From Helcococcus massiliensis (GTDB lineage Bacteria > Bacillota > Clostridia > Tissierellales > Peptoniphilaceae), in the NCBI RefSeq assembly GCF_900258485.1, contig NZ_OGVE01000001.1, forward strand, positions 1 to 64,000: a stretch of DNA of 64,000 bases, written 5' to 3'. A program made the translations under genes and the position numbers. The stretch's first letter is position 1, and each line of letters begins with the position of its first letter. The notes below the pieces were generated by a model. The model ran no database searches and was not told the origin of the DNA. It saw nothing but the letters and a program-made list of their open reading frames with translations. This document shows positions 57,552-64,000 of this stretch, piece by piece.

Positions 57552-57905
57552 ATGCGTAAAAAAGAAGATAAATATGATTTTAGAGCCTTTGGTTTAGCCA
57601 TTAAAGAAGCTCGATTGAAACGAGGTTTAACTCGTGAACAAGTGGGAGCATTGATTGAAATTGACCCACGGTACTTAACTAATATTGAAAATAAAGGGCA
57701 ACACCCCAGCATACAAGTTCTTTATGACCTTGTATCGTTACTTCATGTTTCCGTTGATGAATTTTTCTTACCTGCTAATAACTTGGTAAAAAGCACCCGA
57801 CGATTACAGATAGAGAAATACATGGATAGCTTTACAGACAAAGAACTATCCTTAATGGAATCTTTAGCCAGCGGTATCAACGAAGCAAGAAACATCGAAG
57901 ACTAA
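57552..57905 (+). CDS. Tn916 Orf9-type XRE/cI-like repressor
   Basis: A 117-residue helix-turn-helix protein, the only plus-strand gene of the element in this window. The HTH is [20 protein letters not shown] then [14 protein letters not shown], typical of Cro/cI regulators. RBS GAGGTGG precedes the ATG. It matches Tn916 Orf9, thought to repress orf7/orf8 transcription through antisense or operator effects. A large terminator hairpin between it and orf6 separates the convergent units. Confidence 0.92.
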   Translation: MRKKEDKYDFRAFGLAIKEARLKRGLTREQVGALIEIDPRYLTNIENKGQHPSIQVLYDLVSLLHVSVDEFFLPANNLVKSTRRLQIEKYMDSFTDKELSLMESLASGINEARNIED

Positions 57906-57930
57906 TTAAAAGAATCCATACATAACGGAA

Positions 57931-57975
57931 AGAGCCGATAAAATGAGATTGTATTAATCTCATTTTATCGGCTCT
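57931..57975. terminator. Strong hairpin between orf9 and the tet(M)-orf6 unit
   Basis: A perfect 20-bp stem, AGAGCCGATAAAATGAGATT with AATCTCATTTTATCGGCTCT, has a five-base loop. Its right arm includes the stop codon and last codons of orf6. It has the strength expected of a terminator for both converging transcripts, although T-runs are weak. Confidence 0.8.
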
Positions 57976-58153
57976 GCGTCTTTGCGTCTGGCTCTGTAAT
58001 CACAGTTACTTTGAACTGCTTTATTTCAATTAAATTTTCTTGTCTGCATTTCGGACAATAGAGGGGGAATTTTTTTAATTCAGTATCTTCCCTTATCTTT
58101 AATCGTGTTTTATTTCCACATACAGGACACAATATCCACTTGTAGTTTATAAT
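57965..58153 (-). CDS. Tn916 Orf6-type cysteine-rich KTR domain protein
   Basis: A small zinc-ribbon protein of 62 residues downstream of tet(M). It reads INYKWILCPVCGNKTRLKI and later FPLYCPKCRQEN, so two CPxC pairs can bind zinc, with the KTR motif between them. No ATG, GTG or TTG stands at the N-terminus. GGAGGAG (58160-58166 on the complement) is correctly spaced for an ATT codon at 58153, so ATT may be the start. The stop lies inside a 20-bp hairpin. Function is unknown. Confidence 0.75.
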   Translation of the reverse strand: MINYKWILCPVCGNKTRLKIREDTELKKFPLYCPKCRQENLIEIKQFKVTVITEPDAKTQSR

Positions 58154-58250
58154 AACTATCTCCTCCTTTACACTTTAATTCAAATCTTTATTAAAAAATA
58201 TTTCATCTTATTTAACAAGAAACCATATTTATATAACAACATAAAATACA

Positions 58251-60170
58251 CTAAGTTATTTTATTGAACATATATCGTACTTTATCTATACGACTATTTG
58301 GACGACGGGGCTGGCAAACAGGTTCACCGGTAGTAACATGGTACCCTTTTAACTCTGTTAAACAAACACTACGTCCATTTGTAAAGAAAGTTAAATCACT
58401 ACGATATTCTTGAATACACCTAGCAGGGATTTCTCCACTAAGAATGACCTCATTATTTTTCAATTGAGTGTCTACGATGTTCGCACAATATTTAGGAGCA
58501 TCGTTGTATGCTCGTGAAAGATATTCCTGTGGCGCATAAATTTTAAAACTAAGATATGGCTCTAACAATTCTGTTCCAGCTTTTTTTAAGACTTGTTCCA
58601 ATACAATAGGAGCAAGCATTCGAAAATCTGCTGGGGTACTAACAGGGCTATAGTATAAGCCATACTTAAAACAGATTTTACAATCCGTCACATTCCAACC
58701 ATATAATCCTTGTTCGCAACCATAGCGTATCCCTTCCATAACTGCATTTTGAAATGATTGATTTAAGTATCCAAGAGAAACCGAGCTCTCATACTGCATT
58801 CCACTTCCCAACGGAAGCGGTGATACAGATAAACCAATGGAAGCCCAGAAAGGATTTGGCGGCACTTCGATGTGAATGGTATATTCTGCATTTTTTAACG
58901 GTCTCTCCATATAAATGACTGTAGGCTCTTTTAGTTCTATCTCCACATGATACTTTTCTTGCAACAGTGCACTAATCACTTCCATTTGTACTTTCCCTAA
59001 GAAAGAAAGTATAATTTCATGTGTCGTAGAATCCACGTAATATCGTAGAAGCGGATCACTATCTGAGATTTCCAAAAGGGCATCAAGCAACATTTCTCTC
59101 TGTTCAGGTTTACTCGGTTCAACAGTTGTTTGTAGTAGAGGGTGCGGATTTTCAATCTTTTTTCTCTGTGGCAATAGTTTTGTATCTCCAAGAACACTAT
59201 TTAACTTCAAAAACTCATTTTGCAAAATAACAATTTCTCCAGAATAAGCTCTATCAATCTTACATAATTCACCATTTATTGAAGTATACATTTCTGTAAT
59301 TTTTATTTTTTCCTTTTCCGATATTCTAACCGAATCTCGCAAATGCAGTACGCCACTATAAAGACGTATATATGCAAGACGCTGTCTTTTTTCCGAATAC
59401 TCAATTTTGAAAACTTTTCCGCAAAGTTCAGACTGACCTCGATGTGTTGATGAATAAAATTTATTCGTAATCACTTCTATAAGGTTATCAATCCCTATAT
59501 TGTTTTTTGCACTTCCGTGATAAACAGGGAACAGGGAACAATTCTGAAATCTTATGCTTTCCTCTTGTTCGAGTTCCAATGCTTCTAATGATTTACCGGA
59601 CATATATTTCTCTAAAAGGTCATCGTTTCCCTCTATTACCGTATCCCATTGTTCAGATTCGGTAAAGTTCGTCACACACATATTAGGATACAGTTCTACC
59701 TTCTGTTTGATTACAATTTCGGCAGAAAGTTTCTCTTTAATATCCTGATAAACCGTTGATAAATCAATTCCATTTTGGTCAATCTTATTGATAAAAAAGA
59801 TTGTGGGAATCCCCATTTTCCTAAGTGCATGAAATAATATACGAGTTTGTGCTTGTACGCCATCTTTTGCAGAAATCAGTAGAATTGCCCCATCTAAAAC
59901 TGATAATGAACGATATACTTCTGCTAAGAAATCCATATGTCCTGGCGTGTCTATGATGTTCACCTTCGTATTTTCCCACTGAAAAGAGGTTATTCCTGTC
60001 TGAATTGTAATTCCTCTCTGACGTTCTAAAAGCGTATTATCCGTCCTCGTTGTACCTTTGTCCACGCTTCCTAATTCTGTAATCGCTCCACTGTTATATA
60101 ATAAGCTTTCTGTTAAGGTAGTTTTTCCTGCATCAACATGAGCTAAAACTCCAATATTAATAATTTTCAT
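58251..60170 (-). CDS. tet(M): Tetracycline resistance ribosomal protection protein Tet(M)
   Basis: An EF-G-like GTPase that displaces tetracycline from the ribosome. The 639-residue form starts at ATG 60170 ([18 protein letters not shown]), with GGAGGAA upstream; an ATG at 60185 overlaps that site. G1 is AHVDAGKTT (10-18), G3 DTPGH, G4 NKID. The C-terminal domain IV region ends [16 protein letters not shown]. The N-terminal two-thirds look like the Tn916 allele, whereas several differences fall between about residues 340 and 560 (for example [21 protein letters not shown]), which suggests a mosaic allele. It is controlled by an attenuator in its leader. Confidence 0.98.
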   Translation of the reverse strand: MKIINIGVLAHVDAGKTTLTESLLYNSGAITELGSVDKGTTRTDNTLLERQRGITIQTGITSFQWENTKVNIIDTPGHMDFLAEVYRSLSVLDGAILLISAKDGVQAQTRILFHALRKMGIPTIFFINKIDQNGIDLSTVYQDIKEKLSAEIVIKQKVELYPNMCVTNFTESEQWDTVIEGNDDLLEKYMSGKSLEALELEQEESIRFQNCSLFPVYHGSAKNNIGIDNLIEVITNKFYSSTHRGQSELCGKVFKIEYSEKRQRLAYIRLYSGVLHLRDSVRISEKEKIKITEMYTSINGELCKIDRAYSGEIVILQNEFLKLNSVLGDTKLLPQRKKIENPHPLLQTTVEPSKPEQREMLLDALLEISDSDPLLRYYVDSTTHEIILSFLGKVQMEVISALLQEKYHVEIELKEPTVIYMERPLKNAEYTIHIEVPPNPFWASIGLSVSPLPLGSGMQYESSVSLGYLNQSFQNAVMEGIRYGCEQGLYGWNVTDCKICFKYGLYYSPVSTPADFRMLAPIVLEQVLKKAGTELLEPYLSFKIYAPQEYLSRAYNDAPKYCANIVDTQLKNNEVILSGEIPARCIQEYRSDLTFFTNGRSVCLTELKGYHVTTGEPVCQPRRPNSRIDKVRYMFNKIT

Positions 60171-60185
60171 GTGATTTTCCTCCAT

Positions 60186-60272
60186 TCAAAAACCCAAAAG
60201 GGCATAAAAATCCCAGTGATAAATACTTTTATCACTGGGATTTTTATGCATAACCATAGGTATACAAAGCAT
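60186..60272 (-). CDS. tet(M) leader peptide (Orf12)
   Basis: A 28-codon reading frame in the tet(M) leader, beginning MLCIPMVMHKNPSDKS and ending YALLGF, identical in size to Tn916 orf12. Its codons span the attenuator hairpin. In the accepted model tetracycline makes charged tRNA abundant, ribosomes move quickly through the leader and destabilise the terminator, so tet(M) is read through. It ends 15 bases before the tet(M) start. Confidence 0.9.
   Translation of the reverse strand: MLCIPMVMHKNPSDKSIYHWDFYALLGF
60203..60248 (-). terminator. tet(M) attenuator hairpin
   Basis: A perfect 21-bp stem, CATAAAAATCCCAGTGATAA and its complement, with a four-base loop, lies inside orf12 just upstream of tet(M). 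Its 3' arm carries TTTTTA. It would stop transcription in the absence of rapid leader translation. Confidence 0.9.
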
Positions 60273-60308
60273 ACAGATATTCTCTGGATACTTTAGAATC
60301 ACATGATA

Positions 60309-60410
60309 AAGGTATTCTTAAACTGGGTACAAAAAACTAAGCCCTCCTAAAAAAGGACATCCAATTATTTGTTCCCACTATCAAATTGACAGTTTATTTA
60401 AGAATACCTT
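60309..60410 (-). promoter_or_regulatory. tet(M) leader long-range stem
   Basis: TTTAAGAATACCTT at 60397-60410 and AAGGTATTCTTAAA at 60309-60322 are perfect 14-base complements that would fold the first part of the tet(M) leader RNA into one large stem-loop. The stretch 60273-60546 otherwise holds only leader, promoter and spacer sequence. Confidence 0.8.
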
Positions 60411-60417
60411 GCCACAT
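60394..60417 (-). CDS. Possible seven-codon leader mini-ORF before orf12
   Basis: ATGTGG followed by CAAGGTATTCTTAAATAA encodes MWQGILK. AAAGGAG lies about ten bases upstream. The last five codons form one arm of the long leader stem, so a ribosome here would open it. Coding function is unproven. Confidence 0.35.
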   Translation of the reverse strand: MWQGILK

Positions 60418-60448
60418 ATTTATTAACTCCTTTTAAATAGATACTTAA

Positions 60449-60477
60449 ATAATAGCACGTAAGAGCATATTTGTAAA
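60449..60477 (-). promoter_or_regulatory. tet(M) promoter
   Basis: On the minus strand TTTACA (60477-60472), a 17-base spacer and TATTAT (60454-60449) form a good promoter about 180 bases before orf12. Confidence 0.85.
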
Positions 60478-60546
60478 GGAATCTCCAATTTTTTATCAAA
60501 GAGAGTACGTGATTACAAAATAGCTGTAATAATGTACCAATATTTG

Positions 60547-61482
60547 TTATTCTATAATCTTCCAATTACTCCCGTTCTTTTCAAGTACCAAATCAAATTG
60601 AGATACCTGCGTTGCTTTGGTCTGCTGGTCGATATACTCCACTGTCAGCGATACCGTGACTTGATTATCCTTACGATTGTGAATAGGATTTACCAGTTCT
60701 TGAAAGATGTACTCTTTTCCGATTGGTTTTAATATCCCGTCATTCACATAGTAGGAAAGTTCACTGGCTGTCGCTGTAGGATAGAGCTTGAAGAACGTCG
60801 TTAAAAACTCATTGATTTCATTGGTTGTAATGGAATCAACCGTCCCCTCACTTTCAATGGCTTTTGGTTTATAACTTGATTTCTTAGGTATGTTGGTAAT
60901 GGTCGGATTCTTAACCAGTACCATATTTCCAGAACCATCTACATAGACACTCACTATATAAGCAGAGTGGACGGTCTTTGTATTTTCTCCCTCTGTAATG
61001 AGCTGGTCTACACTGTAGGTTACATTAAACTCATTGTCGCCAGTTGGCTCTACCGTCCATATCTGAAATCCTCTTACAGAAGACGATACAGGAATATCTT
61101 TGCGTACTGTATCAACATTGAGAGCTTGAAGTTCATCTGTCAGATAGCCTTTTAGACTTTCCATTCGATTATCAATGGACTTATCGGATTGCTCCCATGA
61201 ATAGTAGACTTTCGCAAAGTTCTCTACAAAATTTTCTACATGATGAGTATCAACGTATTCCTTTTCTATGATAGTTGTTTCGTGAATAGTATGAGTATCT
61301 ATAGCTGTAAAGTGCTTGAATATCGCAAAGCTGAAACTAAGCCCTAAAAGTACCCACAAGGCAATCACAACCTTTTTATGAGGATTGACCTTATAGTAGA
61401 CACGAGGTTTCTTTTCCTTTGGTATCTGTTTTTCTTTATTCTGATTTTTTCTAAATTTCATCATTAAATCTTCCTTTCTCAT
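60547..61482 (-). CDS. Conjugal transfer protein, TcpC/VirB8-like (Tn916 Orf13)
   Basis: A 311-residue membrane protein of the transfer apparatus. After a basic cytosolic N-terminus one transmembrane helix (VVIALWVLLGLSFSFAIF, about residues 34-55) is followed by two NTF2-like extracellular domains, as in TcpC and VirB8 scaffold proteins. ATG 61482 overlaps the orf14 stop (ATGA); ATG 61464 has a better ribosome site (AAAGGAAG) and may be the true start. It is the last transfer gene before tet(M). Confidence 0.92.
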   Translation of the reverse strand: MRKEDLMMKFRKNQNKEKQIPKEKKPRVYYKVNPHKKVVIALWVLLGLSFSFAIFKHFTAIDTHTIHETTIIEKEYVDTHHVENFVENFAKVYYSWEQSDKSIDNRMESLKGYLTDELQALNVDTVRKDIPVSSSVRGFQIWTVEPTGDNEFNVTYSVDQLITEGENTKTVHSAYIVSVYVDGSGNMVLVKNPTITNIPKKSSYKPKAIESEGTVDSITTNEINEFLTTFFKLYPTATASELSYYVNDGILKPIGKEYIFQELVNPIHNRKDNQVTVSLTVEYIDQQTKATQVSQFDLVLEKNGSNWKIIE

Positions 61483-62480
61483 TGTTTGATTCGTCCTGCT
61501 CCCACTAAATGCTGTTGCCAGTAGGGGCTTGTTAAGTCGGCATAACCGATTGGGTCGCCTGCATGAAACATACGGTTATTGCCAAGGTATATCCCAACAT
61601 GAGTAATATAAGAGCCAGCGTTATAGGTAGAATGAAAGAAAACCAAATCGCCAGCTTGTGCTTCCGATAGTGGGATATGCTGGGTCACATCATATTGCTG
61701 TTGTGCGGTTCGTGGTAAGTTAATTCCAGCTTTTCCATACGTCCATTGTGTCAGTCCGCTACAATCAAAAGAAGTAGTCGGGGAAGCTCCACCGTAAACG
61801 TATCGCCAGCCCTCATATTTCAGTGCTTCGTCCATGATGGCTTGTACCGTATCATCATCAAACTCTGTTGTGACAAGATACTGCGTTACCAGTTGCACAT
61901 AAAACATATTGCCATAGTTGTATCGCCAGCCCCCATTGATAGGTATGGCTATGGGATTGGGGTAAGACACTTTTTCGCCACCTGAATACTCTTTTGAGAA
62001 ACTTTGAGCCAGTTCAAAGGTATATTTATTTCCACGATTAGCCACATACCCTAAGAAACCACCACCATAATTGTAGGACTGGATAACCGATTCTAAATCT
62101 ACACTGAGCCTTTCGCTACTGGCTAATAATTCACTGAAATACTTCACACCTTGCTTAATGGATTCTTCTGTACTCAATGAATTAGGTGGAAGACCGAGGG
62201 ATTCCGAGGACTGCATAACATCTTCCGCAGTACCGCCCGATTCCACCTGTACAATCGCAAGAAGTATGTTGACATATTCTTCAACGCCATATTCTTTGGC
62301 ATATTTTTCTACCATAGGCTTATGAGCCAGCACTTCTGCGGAAACATTCACACCTCCATAATGAATATTGGAAATTCCGCTGTCCTGTTCATCTGAAAAT
62401 AAAATGGCAACAAACAGAAGCAGTGAGAAGACCATCAAGAATAATCCAGAACCACCAATCACTAAAGTTTTCAACTTCAT
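61479..62480 (-). CDS. Conjugation cell-wall hydrolase, lysozyme-like and NlpC/P60 (Tn916 Orf14, CwlT-like)
   Basis: A bifunctional muramidase/endopeptidase of 333 residues that opens peptidoglycan for the transfer channel. An N-terminal membrane helix (about 8-28) is followed by a lysozyme-like domain with VQVESGGT (catalytic glutamate) and QSYNYGGG. The C-terminal NlpC/P60 domain has the nucleophile in FDCSGLTQW, GDLVFFHS and the histidine in ITHVGIYLG. It is coupled on both sides by ATGA overlaps to orf15 and orf13. Confidence 0.95.
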   Translation of the reverse strand: MKLKTLVIGGSGLFLMVFSLLLFVAILFSDEQDSGISNIHYGGVNVSAEVLAHKPMVEKYAKEYGVEEYVNILLAIVQVESGGTAEDVMQSSESLGLPPNSLSTEESIKQGVKYFSELLASSERLSVDLESVIQSYNYGGGFLGYVANRGNKYTFELAQSFSKEYSGGEKVSYPNPIAIPINGGWRYNYGNMFYVQLVTQYLVTTEFDDDTVQAIMDEALKYEGWRYVYGGASPTTSFDCSGLTQWTYGKAGINLPRTAQQQYDVTQHIPLSEAQAGDLVFFHSTYNAGSYITHVGIYLGNNRMFHAGDPIGYADLTSPYWQQHLVGAGRIKQ

Positions 62481-64000
62481 GGTTTCTTACCGACTTTCTT
62501 AATGGTGGCGGTTTTGATTGGTGGTCTACTTCTTGTATTTTGTAGTGGTACTCTTTGAACAGTAGACGGACGTTCTTTTGTGATTGGACGTTGTGAAGTT
62601 CTATCTGCTGTAGTGGTTGAAGTTGCTGGCTTTTGAACGGTTTTTTCTTGAACGGTATTGCCTTGGCGTTCCACTTTTGGACTTGAAAAATCGGACTTAA
62701 CTGCTGGACGCTCTTGTTTGGCTTGTTGAGATTCCTTATATGAAGTCTGAATATTAGACTGTTTTGAGGTCTGTTCATCATGATATTGTTCTTGTCTTGT
62801 AGTCGGTCTTTCATGAACAGAAGAAGCAGGCTGTTTTTTCTGTTTGACCTGTTCCATTTCAGAGCGACGCTTCGCAATGGTTTTTCGCCTTTGTTCCTGC
62901 TGTTCCTTGCGTCCACTGGCTCTGTCCGCTTTGGTTTGAGAAATACTACTGGTTAAATCACGGACATTCTCTTTTACTTTGGATTTTCCTTGATATACTG
63001 CATATCTTGCATTGGTCGGCAAATCTTTAACCTGTTCTTTCAAACCACTAGCAGTGTCTACCATTCTGTCTTTGGTATCAGCTACTGTACCGATGGTTTG
63101 ACCGATACGTTTTCCAAGTGTTGATTTTTCCTTTCCGTCTGGTCGGGAGTGATCTGCTTGTGTCCTTGCAGAACTCCCCGAACCCGACTGTCCTTTTTTA
63201 CCTGTAACAATGGCAGACCCAGCCCCTAGAGTAGTCATGGAACGTCCAAGTTTCCGCTGTAGACGGTGCATGTGAGCGTGCATAAGCATACGAGGTTTTC
63301 TCATCACACGACTTCCCACACTTTGAGAATCGTTACTCTGTAGAGAAAACATACTCATTAAATCGCCCAGCTTGAAGTAGATTCCTGCAAAGGTCACAAT
63401 CTGTAGAAAAGCAATCAAAAAGAACGGATAACCAGCCGATAAGGTATAGAGCATGGTTGAAATACTAAATGCTGTCGTAATAATCAATGTGATTCCAGCT
63501 CGTGTCAAAATGGTATTAAAGAGCTTTGTTATGGCTCGTTTTGACATACCATCAAATGATGGAATCATGCTTAAAATAAAGCTCACAGGCAGAAACATAG
63601 CATAGATGATAAAAAGTACCTGCGAGAAAATCATGATTCCTGTTAATAGGAATACAAATATGGAAATCCCAATATTGAAGACAAATAGGAAGAAGACTGT
63701 ACCTAAACGGTTAATGGTCTTTGTAATGGTTAGATTGGTATTGCTTCTGTCTTCAATTTCTTCCGCAACAATTTTTTCTCTGTCTTCGCCATTGTTGGAA
63801 TCTGGGCTGGTGGAGAGCAGGCTTTCCACACGGTCAATACCGATACTTTCAATGTCTGAACTGTTGTATTGAAGCAGTAGCCACGGTTGCTGAACCTGTA
63901 TGGAAAACAGGCTATCTCTGATTAAGTCCACGCTGTCCTTGCCTTGACTATCGGAATGGGGCATGACAATCTTCGTGCCAAGTGATAAACTGGCATTACT
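62477..64000 (-). CDS. CD3337/EF1877-family mobilome membrane protein (Tn916 Orf15), N-terminus outside the window
   Basis: The C-terminal part of the large VirB6-like membrane subunit of the Tn916 transfer system. The frame is open to the right edge of the window. About five hydrophobic segments lie between 63360 and 63720, including FNIGISIFVFLLTGIMIFSQ and VLFIIYAMFLPVSFILSMIP. A long hydrophilic tail follows, rich in Gln, Lys, Thr and Ser, and ends NTRSRPPIKTATIKKVGKKP. Full-length homologues have about 750 residues, so roughly two-thirds is present. Its stop overlaps orf14. Confidence 0.92.
   Translation of the reverse strand, partial: SNASLSLGTKIVMPHSDSQGKDSVDLIRDSLFSIQVQQPWLLLQYNSSDIESIGIDRVESLLSTSPDSNNGEDREKIVAEEIEDRSNTNLTITKTINRLGTVFFLFVFNIGISIFVFLLTGIMIFSQVLFIIYAMFLPVSFILSMIPSFDGMSKRAITKLFNTILTRAGITLIITTAFSISTMLYTLSAGYPFFLIAFLQIVTFAGIYFKLGDLMSMFSLQSNDSQSVGSRVMRKPRMLMHAHMHRLQRKLGRSMTTLGAGSAIVTGKKGQSGSGSSARTQADHSRPDGKEKSTLGKRIGQTIGTVADTKDRMVDTASGLKEQVKDLPTNARYAVYQGKSKVKENVRDLTSSISQTKADRASGRKEQQEQRRKTIAKRRSEMEQVKQKKQPASSVHERPTTRQEQYHDEQTSKQSNIQTSYKESQQAKQERPAVKSDFSSPKVERQGNTVQEKTVQKPATSTTTADRTSQRPITKERPSTVQRVPLQNTRSRPPIKTATIKKVGKKP

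Larger units (their letters stand above)
54261..64000 (-). mobile_element. Tn916-family conjugative element carrying tet(M), integrase end, partial
   Basis: Gene content and order (int, xis, orf8, orf7, orf9, orf6, tet(M), orf13, orf14, orf15) match the right half of Tn916 read in reverse. Base and codon usage shift from the very AT-rich host to a more balanced composition at about 54.3 kb. The host-element junction lies between about 54256 and 54300; 54261 is the best estimate, as AAACAAAGTATAAATTT looks like the element end and lies beside the T-tract of the preceding terminator. Tn916 prefers T-rich/A-rich targets. The rest of orf15, the upstream transfer genes, oriT and the other end are outside the window. 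Confidence 0.95.

Noticed and set aside
62389-62916. Alternative minus-strand frame across the orf15-orf14 boundary
   Set aside because: It overlaps two well-supported transfer genes in another frame and has no recognisable domain.

Overview
The window is chromosomal DNA from a low-GC Gram-positive anaerobe. It is strongly AT-rich, prefers AGA/AGG arginine codons, and has classical -35/-10 promoters and T-tailed terminators. It also carries an LPXTG-type surface protein, LrgAB, DegV paralogues and a GlgC/GlgD pair. A member of the Peptoniphilaceae/Tissierellia (Anaerococcus-like) fits best. That placement is inference from gene content, not from a marker gene.

Layout. 1-593: 3' end of a Cna_B-repeat cell-wall protein. 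0.7-4.6 kb: rnr, smpB, a cyclodeaminase-like gene and a degV. 4.6-8.8 kb: two membrane proteins, a DUF1836 regulator with a second degV, and pepT. 8.9-11.1 kb: nanE with a PTS IICB gene. 11.2-14.4 kb, minus strand: nadE, a third degV and a marR. 14.5-17.4 kb: a copper operon, copA (with a CopZ-like C-terminal domain) and csoR, behind a CsoR-type palindrome. 17.4-18.8 kb: trmL and trxB. 19.0-24.8 kb: lower glycolysis, gap-pgk-tpiA-gpmI-eno. 24.9-25.9 kb: lrgAB (minus). 26.0-26.8 kb: a frameshifted HAD phosphatase. 26.8-33.9 kb: a membrane-anchored alpha-amylase, then a CUT1 ABC importer operon that contains an MBL-fold protein. 34.0-48.8 kb: a metallophosphatase, a CBS-pyrophosphatase, and glgB-glgC-glgD-glgA-glgP-like-pulA-pgm. 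49.0-52.1 kb: FHA, SEDS and class B PBP genes. 52.2-53.0 kb: nadK (minus). 53.05-53.21 kb: a structured small RNA candidate. 53.2-54.2 kb: YtxH and DUF948-like envelope genes. About 54.26 kb to the right edge: the integrase end of a Tn916-family conjugative element carrying tet(M).

How it works together. The amylase, the ABC importer, the glycogen synthesis and debranching genes and pgm form a coherent alpha-glucan uptake, storage and mobilisation block that feeds the glycolytic operon. The pyrophosphatase can pull the GlgC reaction forward. The copper operon is a closed sense-and-export loop. The Tn916-type element is inserted beside the terminator of the DUF948-like gene. It runs int, xis, orf8, orf7, orf9, orf6, tet(M), orf13, orf14, orf15 and leaves the window inside orf15.

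The observations most worth following up are: an NAD synthase whose glutaminase domain has lost its catalytic cysteine; a glycogen-phosphorylase homologue with degraded active-site motifs inside an otherwise intact glycogen operon; a copA-copZ fusion that keeps a ribosome binding site and start codon for a free chaperone; an orphan structured RNA with its own promoter and terminator; and a beta-CASP-like metallohydrolase inside a sugar-importer operon.
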